A stretch of 57,670 bases of DNA from Saccharopolyspora oryzae (GTDB lineage Bacteria > Actinomycetota > Actinomycetes > Mycobacteriales > Pseudonocardiaceae). Positions within the stretch are counted from its first letter, which is position 1; every line of letters starts with the position of its first letter. The DNA lies in assembly GCF_027853915.1 (NCBI RefSeq), contig NZ_JAQGLA010000042.1, forward strand, positions 1-57,670, written 5' to 3'. Of the stretch, positions 10,248 to 22,079 are shown in pieces. A program made the translations under genes and the position numbers. The notes below the pieces were generated by a model. It worked only from the letters and a program-made list of their open reading frames with translations. It was not told where the DNA came from and did no database searches.

Positions 10248-10769
10248 ATGCCGAGGACACGGGTCGACACCAGCGCGGAGATCCGCGCGGTCGCCACCGA
10301 GCTGTTCGCCCGCCAGGGGTTCGAGAAGACCAGCCTGCGCGAGGTCGCCGAGCAGCTCGGCATCACCAAAGCCGCGCTGTACTACCACTTCCCGTCCAAG
10401 GTGGACCTCGTGCGCGGCATCGTGCAGCCGCTGCTCGACGACGTCGAAGCACTGCTGGCGGAGGCCGGAGAGGGTGATCCGCAGGGTTTCCTGGCCGACT
10501 ACTTCGACGTGGTGCTGCGCCACCGCCAGGTGTTCGAGCTGGTCATCCGCGATGTCGGGGCGCTGGCGCAGCTCGATCTGATGGAGCAGATGCTCGGCTG
10601 GCGCGAGCGGACCTACCGCCTGCTGGTGGGCGAGGGCGCCACGCCCGCGCAGATCGCCAAGGCGACCGTCGCGATCGGCGGGTTGCAGGACTGCGCGCTC
10701 ACCGAAGGTTCGGTGGAGGATTTCCGCGAGGCGGCGCTGGGTGCGGCGATCGCCGCGCTGCGCAGTTGA
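10248..10769 (+). CDS. TetR-family transcriptional regulator
   Basis: 173 residues. The N-terminal helix-turn-helix covers about residues 8-52: AVATELFARQGFEKTSLREV, then AEQLGITKAALYYHFPSK. The rest is the helical ligand/dimer domain. ATG 10248 has GGAGGAG at the right spacing; GTG 10242 is an alternative. It faces the monooxygenase operon across two palindromic operators and very likely represses that operon and itself. It ends 31 bases before a hydrolase gene on the same strand. Confidence 0.93.
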   Translation: MPRTRVDTSAEIRAVATELFARQGFEKTSLREVAEQLGITKAALYYHFPSKVDLVRGIVQPLLDDVEALLAEAGEGDPQGFLADYFDVVLRHRQVFELVIRDVGALAQLDLMEQMLGWRERTYRLLVGEGATPAQIAKATVAIGGLQDCALTEGSVEDFREAALGAAIAALRS

Positions 10770-10800
10770 CCGCGGCGCGTTTCGCGGCATGATCGGCTCC

Positions 10801-11586
10801 ATGAGTGTTCTTCACGTGGTTGAGCGGGGAGACGGTGAGCGCGTGGTGTTCGTCCACGGCTCGGGTACGTGGGCGACGCACGATGCGTTCGGTTTCGGCG
10901 CGCAGCTGCCGCTGGCCGGGGAATTCCGGATCGTGCTGCCGGACCGGCGTGGTTACGGGGGCAGTCCGGACGTCGAGCGCAGCGATTACGCGCAGGACGC
11001 CGAAGACATCGCCGCGCTGCTCGACGGCGGCGCGCACCTGGTCGGGCACTCGTCGGGTGGCGTCGTCGCGATGCTGGCCGCGGCGCGTGGTCCGGTGCGG
11101 TCGCTGACGCTGATCGAGCCGGCGTGCTTCCAGGTCGCTGCCGATGCGCCGCTGGTCGCCGCGGCTCTCGAGCGCAACCGGGCCGCTGTTGCATCCGTGC
11201 CGCCGGATCTGACCGACGCCGATCTCGTGCGGCTCAACTTCGAGTCGGTCGGCTTCGAAGCGCCGGAGCCGACGCCGGAACTGGCGCGCGCCACCCGGAC
11301 CGCGCTGAACGAGTTCCCGACCTGGGAGGCGCAAGTTCCGGCCGACGCCCTCGCCGAGAGCGACTTCCCGAAGCTGGTGGTCACCGGCACTTGGGAGAAC
11401 GCGCCGCAGGCGTACCGGGAGCACGGCGGCGAGCCGATCATGGAATGCGCCCGGGTCACCGCCGAGCGCATCGGCGCCGACCTGCTGCGGGTGCCCGGCG
11501 CTTCGCACTGGCCGCACAGCCAACGTCCGGACGTCGTCAACGCGGCTCTGCGCGAGTTCTGGAAAGCGGGCGCGTTCCGCGGTTAG
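10801..11586 (+). CDS. Alpha/beta-hydrolase
   Basis: 261 residues. Recognisable parts are RVVFVHGSGTWATHDAF (oxyanion), LPDRRGYGGSPD, the nucleophile GHSSGGVVAMLAAA and the late histidine in PGASHWPHSQRPD. CATGAT 6 bases upstream is a plausible -10 for a leaderless mRNA. Same strand as tetR before it and the acyl-CoA ligase 31 bases after it, so it may share their transcript. Substrate unknown. Confidence 0.83.
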   Translation: MSVLHVVERGDGERVVFVHGSGTWATHDAFGFGAQLPLAGEFRIVLPDRRGYGGSPDVERSDYAQDAEDIAALLDGGAHLVGHSSGGVVAMLAAARGPVRSLTLIEPACFQVAADAPLVAAALERNRAAVASVPPDLTDADLVRLNFESVGFEAPEPTPELARATRTALNEFPTWEAQVPADALAESDFPKLVVTGTWENAPQAYREHGGEPIMECARVTAERIGADLLRVPGASHWPHSQRPDVVNAALREFWKAGAFRG

Positions 11587-11617
11587 TGTCGTGGACCACC
11601 TGCGAACTGGAGGTCCG

Positions 11618-13150
11618 ATGTCCGATCTTCGCGCCAGCACCGTTGCCGACGTCCTGCGCCGCAGCGCCGCGCGGATTCCCGACCGAGTCGCCCTGCGGTT
11701 CGTCGACAGCGCCGGGCAGGAGGCGGAGTGGACCTACGCCGAGCTCGACGACGCGGTCACCCGCGCGGCCGGGGTGCTGCTGGACGCGGGCGCGAGCAAG
11801 GGCGACCGGATCGCGGCCTACGGCAAGAACTCCGACGCTTACCTGATCGGTTTCCTCGCCTGCGCGCGGGCGGGTCTGGTGCACGTGCCGATCAACTACA
11901 ACCTGACCTCCGGCGAACTCGCCTACCTGCTGGCGCAGTCCGAGAGCAGCATCGCGCTGGTCGACCCGGCGCTGGCGGGCAAGCTCGACGAGGTCCGCGG
12001 CGAAACCTCGCTGGAGCGCGTGATCCCGCTGCGCGGCGACGCGGATTCGCTGCTGGCGCAATGCTCCGCGGGACCGCTGCCCGAAATCGACGTCGATGTT
12101 GCCGACGACGACCTGGTGCAGCTGCTCTACACCTCGGGCACGACTTCGTCGCCCAAGGGCGCGATGATGACGCACCGCGCGCTGCTGCACGAATACCTGT
12201 CCTGCTTGGCCGCGCTGGACTTCGCCGAGGACGACCAGCCGCTGCACGTGATGCCGCTGTACCACTCCGCGCAGATGCACGTGTTCCTGCTGCCGAACCT
12301 GATGATCGGTGCCACCAACCGGCTCGTGGAAGTGCCGGAGCCGGGCGACGTCCTGCGGCGCATCGAAGCCGAGCGGATCGGTTCGTTCTTCGCCGCGCCG
12401 ACGGTCTGGGTCGCGTTGGCCAACCACCCCGACTTCGCCGAGCGGGACCTGAAGTCGTTGCGCAAGGCCTACTACGGCGCCTCGATCATGCCCGGCCCGG
12501 TGCTGCAGCGGTTGCGCGACCACCTGCCGGAACTCGGTTTCTACAACTGCTTCGGGCAGTCCGAGATCGCGCCGCTGGCCACCGTGCTGCGGCCCGAGGA
12601 GCACGCCGATCGACCGGACTCGGCGGGGCGGCCGGTGCTGTTCGTGGAGGCGAAGGTCGTCGACGAGCGCGGCGAGGAGGTCGCGCCGGGGGAGTCGGGC
12701 GAGATCGTCTACCGGTCGCCGCAGCTGTGCACCGGGTACTGGAACAAGCCGGAGGAGACCGCGGAGGCGTTCCGGGACGGCTGGTTCCACTCCGGTGACC
12801 TGGTGCGTCGCGACGAGGCCGGTTACGTGTTCGTGGTGGACCGGATCAAGGACGTGATCAACACCGGCGGGGTGCTCGTCGCCTCCCGCGAGGTGGAGGA
12901 CGCGCTCTACACGCATCCGGCGGTGGGCGAGGTGGCGGTGGTCGCGGTGCCCGATCCGAAGTGGATCGAGCGGATCGCGGCGGTCGTGGTGCCCAAGGAC
13001 GAGGTGACCGAGGCGGAGCTGATCGAGCACGTCCGCGGCCAACTGGCCGGGTTCAAGGTGCCCAAGGAGATCCACTTCCTCGACGACCTGCCGCGCAACA
13101 GCTCCGGCAAGCTCCTCAAGCGAGTCCTCCGCGACCAGTTCACCGACTGA
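11618..13150 (+). CDS. Fatty-acyl-CoA synthetase (AMP-forming)
   Basis: 510-residue ANL-superfamily enzyme that activates a carboxylate as acyl-AMP and then acyl-CoA. Motifs: YTSGTTSSPKGAMMTH (A3, ATP binding), YYGASIMPGPVL, NCFGQSE (A5), GWFHSGDLVRRDEAGYVFVV (A7), DRIKDVINTGG (A8) and NSSGKLLKRVLRD with the catalytic lysine (A10). Overall it resembles long-chain FadD-like ligases more than NRPS domains. GGAGG precedes the ATG at good spacing; GTG 11591 would be too near the -10-like TTAGTGT. Substrate chain length cannot be read from the sequence. Confidence 0.9.
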   Translation: MSDLRASTVADVLRRSAARIPDRVALRFVDSAGQEAEWTYAELDDAVTRAAGVLLDAGASKGDRIAAYGKNSDAYLIGFLACARAGLVHVPINYNLTSGELAYLLAQSESSIALVDPALAGKLDEVRGETSLERVIPLRGDADSLLAQCSAGPLPEIDVDVADDDLVQLLYTSGTTSSPKGAMMTHRALLHEYLSCLAALDFAEDDQPLHVMPLYHSAQMHVFLLPNLMIGATNRLVEVPEPGDVLRRIEAERIGSFFAAPTVWVALANHPDFAERDLKSLRKAYYGASIMPGPVLQRLRDHLPELGFYNCFGQSEIAPLATVLRPEEHADRPDSAGRPVLFVEAKVVDERGEEVAPGESGEIVYRSPQLCTGYWNKPEETAEAFRDGWFHSGDLVRRDEAGYVFVVDRIKDVINTGGVLVASREVEDALYTHPAVGEVAVVAVPDPKWIERIAAVVVPKDEVTEAELIEHVRGQLAGFKVPKEIHFLDDLPRNSSGKLLKRVLRDQFTD

Positions 13151-13176
13151 CGGCTCCGTCCTGGCTGGTCAGGTCC

Positions 13177-13218
13177 CGTGAGTCTTTTGGGCTGCCATGG
13201 CGACCCAAAAGACTCACG
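13177..13218. repeat. 42-bp palindrome family, copy 1
   Basis: Starts CGTGAGTCTTTTGGG and ends CCCAAAAGACTCACG; one C-G pair outside makes a perfect 16-bp arm on each side. The centre GCCATGGC is also palindromic, leaving two mismatched positions between. Flanks (GCTGGTCAGGTC before, GAGCGGCGG after) resemble the outer arms of copy 2. It lies between the acyl-CoA ligase and the metE-like gene, both on the plus strand. Confidence 0.9.
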
Positions 13219-13280
13219 GCCCATGAGCGGCGGAGCGACCTCTGTCGGGTGCGCGGGCGCGGGCTGTCGATAATGGCGGG

Positions 13281-14309
13281 GTGACTGACGCAGCTTGGGG
13301 TCCGGGGATCGCCACCGCCATCGGCTCGATGCCCGGGACGGATCCGGTGGAGGCCGCGCGCACCGTGGCCGGGGAGTTGCCCGACCTGATGCCGTTCCCG
13401 GAACTGCCGGGACGCGGCGTCGGCGCCGACATCCTGGGCCGGACCGCGGGACTGCTGGTGGACCTGGCCGTCGAGGTCGTGCCCTCCGGCTACCGCGTCG
13501 CGGGCCGCCCCGGCCGCGACCAGCAGCGCGCCATCGACCTGCTGCGCTGGGACGTGGACGCGGTGGAGCAAGCGGTCGCGGAGAAGGGCGCACCGCGCGC
13601 GGTGAAGGTGCAGGCGGCAGGCCCGTGGACGCTCGCAGCGGGCATCGAACTGCACCGAGGGCACCGCGTGCTCACCGACCACGGCGCGCTGCGCGACTTC
13701 ACCGAGTCGCTGACCGAGGGACTGCGCCAGCACGTGACGCAGGTCGCGAACCGCACCGGTTCCCGTGTCGTTGTTCAGCTCGACGAGCCGATGCTGCCGG
13801 CGGTGCTCAAAGGCGCCCTGCCCACGCCGTCCGGCTACGGCAAGGTTCCCGCCGTCCCCGAGCCCGAAGCGCAACGCCTGCTCGGTGAAGTCATCGAAAA
13901 GCTCGCCGCCGCAACGGATTCTCCGGTGATCGTGCACTGCTGCGCCCCGCGCCCGCCGGTTGCGATGCTGCGCCGCGCAGGTGCGGGCGCGATCGCGCTG
14001 GACGCTTCCGGGCTCGGCGACGTGTCCGGCGAGCTGGCCGACGAACTCGGCGAGGCGTGGGAGGAGGGAACCACCCTGTTCCTCGGCCTGGTGCCCAGCA
14101 CCGAACCGGCGAACTCCGCCCTGCGCACCCTCGCACAACCGGCGTTCGACCTGGCCTCCCGCCTGGGCTTCGCCCGAAAAGCCCTCGCCGAGCGAAGCGT
14201 CCCCACCCCCACCTGCGGCCTCGCCGGCGCAACCCCGGCCTGGACCCGCCGAGCGATCACCCTCACCAACGACCTCGCCAAGCTCTTCACCGACGAAGCC
14301 GAGAAGTAG
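13281..14309 (+). CDS. Cobalamin-independent methionine synthase-like protein (MetE C-terminal domain only)
   Basis: 342 residues matching only the C-terminal, zinc-binding half of MetE. Zinc-ligand motifs are visible: VIVHCCAPRPP (His-x-Cys) and VPTPTCGLAGATPAWTRRAI. It begins ATAIGSMPGTDPVEAARTV. Full MetE is over 700 residues, so this cannot carry the N-terminal folate domain and its methyl donor is unclear. A metE-like gene next to ligA is, as I recall, also found in mycobacteria (Rv3015c). GATAAT ends 6 bases before the GTG, suggesting a leaderless mRNA. Confidence 0.85.
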   Translation: MTDAAWGPGIATAIGSMPGTDPVEAARTVAGELPDLMPFPELPGRGVGADILGRTAGLLVDLAVEVVPSGYRVAGRPGRDQQRAIDLLRWDVDAVEQAVAEKGAPRAVKVQAAGPWTLAAGIELHRGHRVLTDHGALRDFTESLTEGLRQHVTQVANRTGSRVVVQLDEPMLPAVLKGALPTPSGYGKVPAVPEPEAQRLLGEVIEKLAAATDSPVIVHCCAPRPPVAMLRRAGAGAIALDASGLGDVSGELADELGEAWEEGTTLFLGLVPSTEPANSALRTLAQPAFDLASRLGFARKALAERSVPTPTCGLAGATPAWTRRAITLTNDLAKLFTDEAEK

Positions 14310-14459
14310 CCGGGCCCGACGATCGACGTGGTCCGAGCGGCGCAACCAACGCCGCCGGATGAGTCCTCTGTGGACTTCGGTCGGTGATCGGGGCGGTTGT
14401 TGGTGGGTCTTTTCCCGATTCGGGCGTGAGGGCCTTCGTGCGCTGGTAGGAAGTACGCC

Positions 14460-15467
14460 GTGGGCAGCTACTGCGTCAGCGAGATCGAGCGCGCCGAGTG
14501 GGTTCGGCGCAGCATCATCCAGGAAGCGGCGTGCCTGACGTTCGTGAGGGGCGGTGACCTCGAGCAGGTCGCCGCGGCGTTCGGCGGGGTCGTCGAGTTC
14601 GGGCGGGAGCTCGACGTCGACGAGTTCTGCGAGGAGGCCTTCGCCAACCAGGAGCGGCACCCGATGATCGCGCTCAAGCAGCTCGACGACTGGCTGCTGG
14701 TGATCGAGGACGGTGGCGAGCAGGGGCGGCGTCCCGAAGTCCTGCGCCGGGTCGCCGAGACCACCGCGGTCTCGGTGTTCTGGGACGGCAGCGGGCTGAC
14801 CCGCTTCTCGCACGCCGTCGGCGGTGAGCTGCGCACCTCGTTCGAGGCGGTGCTGCCGGAATACCGGGAGGGCAGCGCGCCCGACGAGCTGGAAGAACTG
14901 CGGGCCGATCTGCCCTGGTCGCAAGCCGATCCGGTGGCGCTGATGCTGGCCCTGGCCGGGCGGCTCACCGGGCTGCCGCCGACCCCGGGCTGGCTGGCCG
15001 GGCGGCTCCGGACCTTCCCCGTCGCACCGTGGCCGGACGACCTGGTCGCGGTCGCCGACCCGATGGAACAAGTCGTCGGCTACCCGGCGGAGCTGCTCCC
15101 GACGCTGCGGGAAGCCGGCGGTCAGCCGCTGCGGGATGCTGCGGCAGCTGTCGCCCGACATGTCATCGTCGCCGCCGACTGCGTGGACCACCCCGTGCTG
15201 CGCCGCACCGCGTGCGCGCTGAGCACCGGTTCGCCGGTCGACCAGGACGCGCTCGCGGAAGCAGTGCGGGAGCTGTCCTGGCAGAGCATCCGGAGCCGTC
15301 CGTGCAGCAAGGTCCGCGCGCACCGGCGGGCTGCGGAGGCCGTTCGGCAGGCCACCCACGACGATCCGCTGACCGCGCTGACCGGCGCGCTCGATGCGGC
15401 TCGGCAGGTGCGCGGGGTGGAGATCGTCGAGCTGGCGGGCATCGTCACAGCCGAACTGGCGGGGTGA
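14460..15467 (+). CDS. Hypothetical protein, DUF6461-like
   Basis: 335 residues, soluble, no signal peptide. The N-terminal 150 residues recall the DUF6461 family: CLTFVRGGDLEQVAAAFGG, then LDDWLLVIEDGGEQG and VSVFWDGSGLTRFSHAVGG. The rest is helical with no known motif. GTG start with AGGAAG upstream. It is flanked by the metE-like gene and another unknown gene on the same strand. The family assignment is from memory of the pattern; function unknown. Confidence 0.72.
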   Translation: MGSYCVSEIERAEWVRRSIIQEAACLTFVRGGDLEQVAAAFGGVVEFGRELDVDEFCEEAFANQERHPMIALKQLDDWLLVIEDGGEQGRRPEVLRRVAETTAVSVFWDGSGLTRFSHAVGGELRTSFEAVLPEYREGSAPDELEELRADLPWSQADPVALMLALAGRLTGLPPTPGWLAGRLRTFPVAPWPDDLVAVADPMEQVVGYPAELLPTLREAGGQPLRDAAAAVARHVIVAADCVDHPVLRRTACALSTGSPVDQDALAEAVRELSWQSIRSRPCSKVRAHRRAAEAVRQATHDDPLTALTGALDAARQVRGVEIVELAGIVTAELAG

Positions 15468-15518
15468 GTCCACCCGTTCGGCCACGCGCGCGGCAGGCCG
15501 ACCGGCACAATGGGCGGC

Positions 15519-16193
15519 ATGTTCAGGTTCCTCCGCCGCCGTGCGGCTGAAGACGCCGCCGCCGAACCAGTCGACGTGCCCGCCGAAGCAGCCGCCCGCG
15601 CCGAGGCGTTCTGGCAGCAGTGGGACGACCTGCTGCCCGAGCTCGCCGCCGCGCTCGGCGACAGCGAGCCGCTGCGCGTCGAGAACCTGGTCGCCGACAT
15701 GGTGGCCGCGGTGCACCCGAACCTGACCTTCGCCATCGAGCACGGCGAGAAGGCCGTGTACGCGCTGGTCGTCAGCGGCCAGGCCGACCCGGAGCTGCGG
15801 CCCTACACCGACGCCTGGATCGCGGCCGCCCCGGCAGCGGACACGTTGTGGGAGTACCACGACTCGGTGCCCCCGGTGCCGGACCCGACCGAGGTCACGG
15901 TCAACCTGGGCGAGGAGAAGTACCAGCTGGCCGACGTGCGGGTCGTCGCGCAGGTCGACGAGGCCGAAGGCGTGGTCGACGTGGCCGTCTACCACCCCGG
16001 CTTCCAGGCCATGGAGGACAAGAAGCGCAAGGCGCTGACCTTCCTGCCGCTGGACGCCACCCTCGGCGAGCGGCTGGCGGCCGACCGGCTCGGCCGCGTG
16101 GAGACCGCCGAGAACCAGCCGGAGGGCACGATCGGCCTCCTGGAGCTCCGCGAGCTCGTCCAGGACCTCGATCGCACCGCCTCGGAGTCCTGA
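15519..16193 (+). CDS. Conserved hypothetical protein
   Basis: 224 residues, no signal peptide or membrane segment. The middle reads RVENLVADMVAAVHPNLTFA, EHGEKAVYALVVSGQADPEL and WEYHDSVPPVPDP, a mixed alpha/beta protein; I do not recognise the family. An ATG 9 bases earlier (15510) is also in frame; CACAAT upstream could serve as a -10 for a leaderless transcript from the 15519 start. It precedes ligA by 143 bases, with an inverted repeat between. Confidence 0.7.
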   Translation: MFRFLRRRAAEDAAAEPVDVPAEAAARAEAFWQQWDDLLPELAAALGDSEPLRVENLVADMVAAVHPNLTFAIEHGEKAVYALVVSGQADPELRPYTDAWIAAAPAADTLWEYHDSVPPVPDPTEVTVNLGEEKYQLADVRVVAQVDEAEGVVDVAVYHPGFQAMEDKKRKALTFLPLDATLGERLAADRLGRVETAENQPEGTIGLLELRELVQDLDRTASES

Positions 16194-16205
16194 CGGCCCC
16201 GGGTG

Positions 16206-16265
16206 GTCGATTTCGCACGAAATCGGCGTTCACCCGGGTGGCGCTCGATTTCGTGCGGAATCGAC
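16206..16265. repeat. Nested inverted repeat of GATTTCGYRCGAAATC type
   Basis: GTCGATTTCGCACGAAATCG (16206-16225) and its reverse complement with one mismatch (16246-16265) are separated by 20 bases. Each arm is itself nearly palindromic (CGATTTCGTGCGAAATCG), so it could be two protein sites or a cruciform/hairpin. It lies between a hypothetical gene and ligA, 71 bases before the ligA start. No T-run follows. Confidence 0.8.
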
Positions 16266-16327
16266 ACCTCCGGCGGGGAGGGGCGGTCGGCGAGCCGCTG
16301 CGTGCCGTTGTCGGGGGCGCTCGTTAG

Positions 16328-18511
<2,184 letters not shown>

Positions 18512-18548
18512 CCGTGCGCTGTCGGTGCGCGTTGGCAGGATCGGAGTC

Positions 18549-19034
18549 ATGACGACCATCCGGGTGGCCCGGCCCACCGACTACGAGGTGATCGGTGAGA
18601 TCGCCGTCCGCGCCTACGCCGAGGCGGGCAGCCTGCCCGCAGACGTCGACTACGCCTCGGTGCTGCGCGACGCCGCCGACCGCGCGGAGCACGGCGAGCT
18701 GCTGATCGCCCTGGCCGGCGACCGGCCGCTCGGCACGGTCACCGTGGTCCAGCCCGGTACCGCCTACGCCGAGATCTCCCAGCCCGGTGAGCTGGAGTTC
18801 CGCATGCTGGCGGTGGTGCCGGAGGCCGCGGGCAACGGCGTCGGCCGCGCCCTGGTGCGGGCGGTGATCGACCGGGCCCGCGAGCACGACGCGAAGCGCG
18901 TGGTGCTCTGCGTGAAGGACACCTCGGAACCGGCCCGGCGCCTCTACGAGAGCCTCGGCTTCGAGCGCTGCCCGGAACGCGACTGGTCCCCGGCTCCGAG
19001 CGTCCACCTCCTGGCCTACGCCCTGGACCTGTGA
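18549..19034 (+). CDS. GNAT-family N-acetyltransferase
   Basis: 161 residues, a single GNAT domain: TIRVARPTDYEVIGEIAVRA start, beta-4 ELEFRMLAVVPEA, the acetyl-CoA loop AAGNGVGRALVRAVIDRA (Q/RxxGxG/A variant) and the closing DTSEPARRLYESLGFERC. Substrate unknown. CAGGAT upstream could be a -10. It follows ligA by 37 bases and converges on the ACT-domain gene across a large inverted repeat. Confidence 0.85.
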   Translation: MTTIRVARPTDYEVIGEIAVRAYAEAGSLPADVDYASVLRDAADRAEHGELLIALAGDRPLGTVTVVQPGTAYAEISQPGELEFRMLAVVPEAAGNGVGRALVRAVIDRAREHDAKRVVLCVKDTSEPARRLYESLGFERCPERDWSPAPSVHLLAYALDL

Positions 19035-19043
19035 GGGGCGACG

Positions 19044-19121
19044 TTTCCGCTGGTCAAGTGCCGTGAGCACTTTGGGTTGCTATAGCACCCCAAAAGACTC
19101 ACGGGTCGTGACCAGCGGAAA
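19044..19121. repeat. 42-bp palindrome family, copy 2, with outer arms
   Basis: The 42-bp core is 19062-19103, starting CGTGAGCACTTTGGG, centred on GCTATAGC and ending CCAAAAGACTCACG. It is enclosed by perfect outer arms TTTCCGCTGGTCA (19044-19056) and TGACCAGCGGAAA (19109-19121). It separates two convergent genes and could end transcription in both directions, although no T-run is present. Confidence 0.9.
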
Positions 19122-19122
19122 C

Positions 19123-19776
19123 TCAGCCGTCGAGGACGACGGAGACGATGCCTGCGAGGTGGGCGAGGCGGGCGAGCTCCGCGGCGCGGAACATCGGACC
19201 GCCGGGGCGGCCGGCCAGCAGGACCCGGTCCGGCTTGCCGATCGGGGTCGCGGCCAGCTCGGTGCCCAGCTCCTGCCAGGTCTCCGGGACCCAGCTGTCG
19301 TCGCCGTCGAGGATCGTCGCGCGCGGCAGCGGCAGCCACGGCAGCTCCAGGTAGCCCTCCTGCGGGGCCGAGGTGCTCGCCGCCAGCTGCTCCGCGCCGC
19401 CGGAGCGGTGCCCGAAGACGATCGCCCAACCCGATCGGATGATCTTGGGGACTCCTTCGGCGAAGATCTGCAGGCCACGACCCGGCTCGGCGGCGATCTC
19501 CTCGACCAGCTCGAGCTCGCGGTGGGTGTCCAGCACGCCCGCGTAGGGGCGGACCGCGTCGACGCTGACGCCTTCGACGGATTCGGCCGCGGTGATCAGC
19601 ACGTCCGGCAGGCGCCCGGAGGGCAGCTCCACCACCAGGTCGTCGATCGCCACGCCGCCCGCTCGCTCGACGACGTCGACGCTGAGGATGTCGGCCCCGA
19701 TCTCGCCGAGCGCGGTCGCCACCGAACCGAGGTTGCCCGGTCGGTCCGGAATCTGCACCCGGATGAGGAAGGACAC
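19123..19776 (-). CDS. ACT-domain protein, probably an amino-acid sensor
   Basis: 217 residues. The N-terminal ACT domain is clear: SFLIRVQIPDRPGNLGSVAT, ALGEIGADILSVDVVERAGG, AIDDLVVELPSGRLPDVLI. The C-terminal 120 residues (RELELVEEIAAEPGRGLQIF through GPMFRAAELARLAHLAG) have no motif I know. The GTG at 19776 gives the length I recall for Rv3013, which also lies between ligA and gatC; GGAGG lies 11 bases upstream. The open frame extends 74 codons further, but that part is not conserved-looking. It is divergent from gatCAB, with about 300 bases between. Role unknown; ACT domains usually bind amino acids. Confidence 0.82.
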   Translation of the reverse strand: MSFLIRVQIPDRPGNLGSVATALGEIGADILSVDVVERAGGVAIDDLVVELPSGRLPDVLITAAESVEGVSVDAVRPYAGVLDTHRELELVEEIAAEPGRGLQIFAEGVPKIIRSGWAIVFGHRSGGAEQLAASTSAPQEGYLELPWLPLPRATILDGDDSWVPETWQELGTELAATPIGKPDRVLLAGRPGGPMFRAAELARLAHLAGIVSVVLDG

Positions 19777-20077
19777 CGGACTCAACGCCTCCAGTTTCGT
19801 GCGCGACACCTCGCCGGTCGCGCTGCTCCAAGGCGCACGAGGCCGCACTCCAGCGGCTCCTCGCACGAGGAACTGGCCTTTGAAATTGTGGCAGACGCCG
19901 GTCGCTCCTGGTGATACCGCCGTCCGCGCAGTGAAACCGGAGTCGTGAGCGGCGGCGGTGCCAGGAGCGGCCACCGCCGCTCGCAAGTCCGTCGCCACTC
20001 CCCGCGGAACCCGCCAGCCGACCGGTCAATAGACTGGGCGGTACCCGTGAAACCGGACATGACCAGGGAGCTTCGCA

Positions 20078-20376
20078 GTGTCCAAGATCTCCCGCGACGA
20101 GGTCGCGCACCTCGCCGGCCTGGCGCGGCTGGCCGTCACCGAGGCCGAGCTCGACACCTTCGCCGGCCAGCTGGACCAGATCCTCGACTCGGTGGCGAAG
20201 GTGGGCGAGGTCGCTGCGGACGACATCCCGCCGACCTCCCACGCCGTGCCGGTGACCAACGTCTTCCGCGAGGACGAAGTGCGGCCGGGCTTGACGCGCG
20301 AGCAGGCGCTCGCTGCCGCGCCCGCCGCTGAAGAGGACCGGTTCCGCGTGCCGCGGATTCTCACCGAGGAGGCCTG

Positions 20377-20377
<1 letters not shown>
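20078..20377 (+). CDS. gatC: Asp/Glu-tRNA amidotransferase subunit C
   Basis: 99 residues: [20 protein letters not shown], the [20 protein letters not shown] stretch and the C-terminal [11 protein letters not shown] are typical of GatC, the belt-like subunit holding GatA and GatB together. GTG start with AGGGAG at 7-base spacing. A TAGACT -10-like box lies about 45 bases upstream. The stop overlaps the gatA ATG by one base (TGATG). First gene of the gatCA-orf-gatB operon. Confidence 0.95.
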
Positions 20378-21881
<1,504 letters not shown>

Positions 21882-21885
<4 letters not shown>

Positions 21886-22079
21886 ACCCGAAGATGAAGG
21901 CGGCTTTCCAGCTCGCGTCGGTGCTCTCCGCCGCGTTCGGGCTGCGGGCGAGCATCCGCGCGGCGCGGGAGAACAAGGACAAGCTCGAGCTGGCGGACGC
22001 GATCATCACCGCTGCCGGGCTGGTCACCGGCACCGCGCTGGCCGTGCGGGCGCTGCGCAAGGGGGAGGACGACAAGTGA
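21882..22079 (+). CDS. Small membrane-associated protein coupled between gatA and gatB
   Basis: 65 residues, basic, with two hydrophobic stretches ([17 protein letters not shown] and [19 protein letters not shown]) separated by a charged helix ([14 protein letters not shown]). It overlaps gatA by 4 bases and gatB by 4 bases, both as GTGA, which is strong evidence that it is a real, coupled gene. I do not recognise the family. As I recall, mycobacteria have pfkA at this position. It could anchor or regulate the amidotransferase, but nothing in the sequence proves this. Confidence 0.8.
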
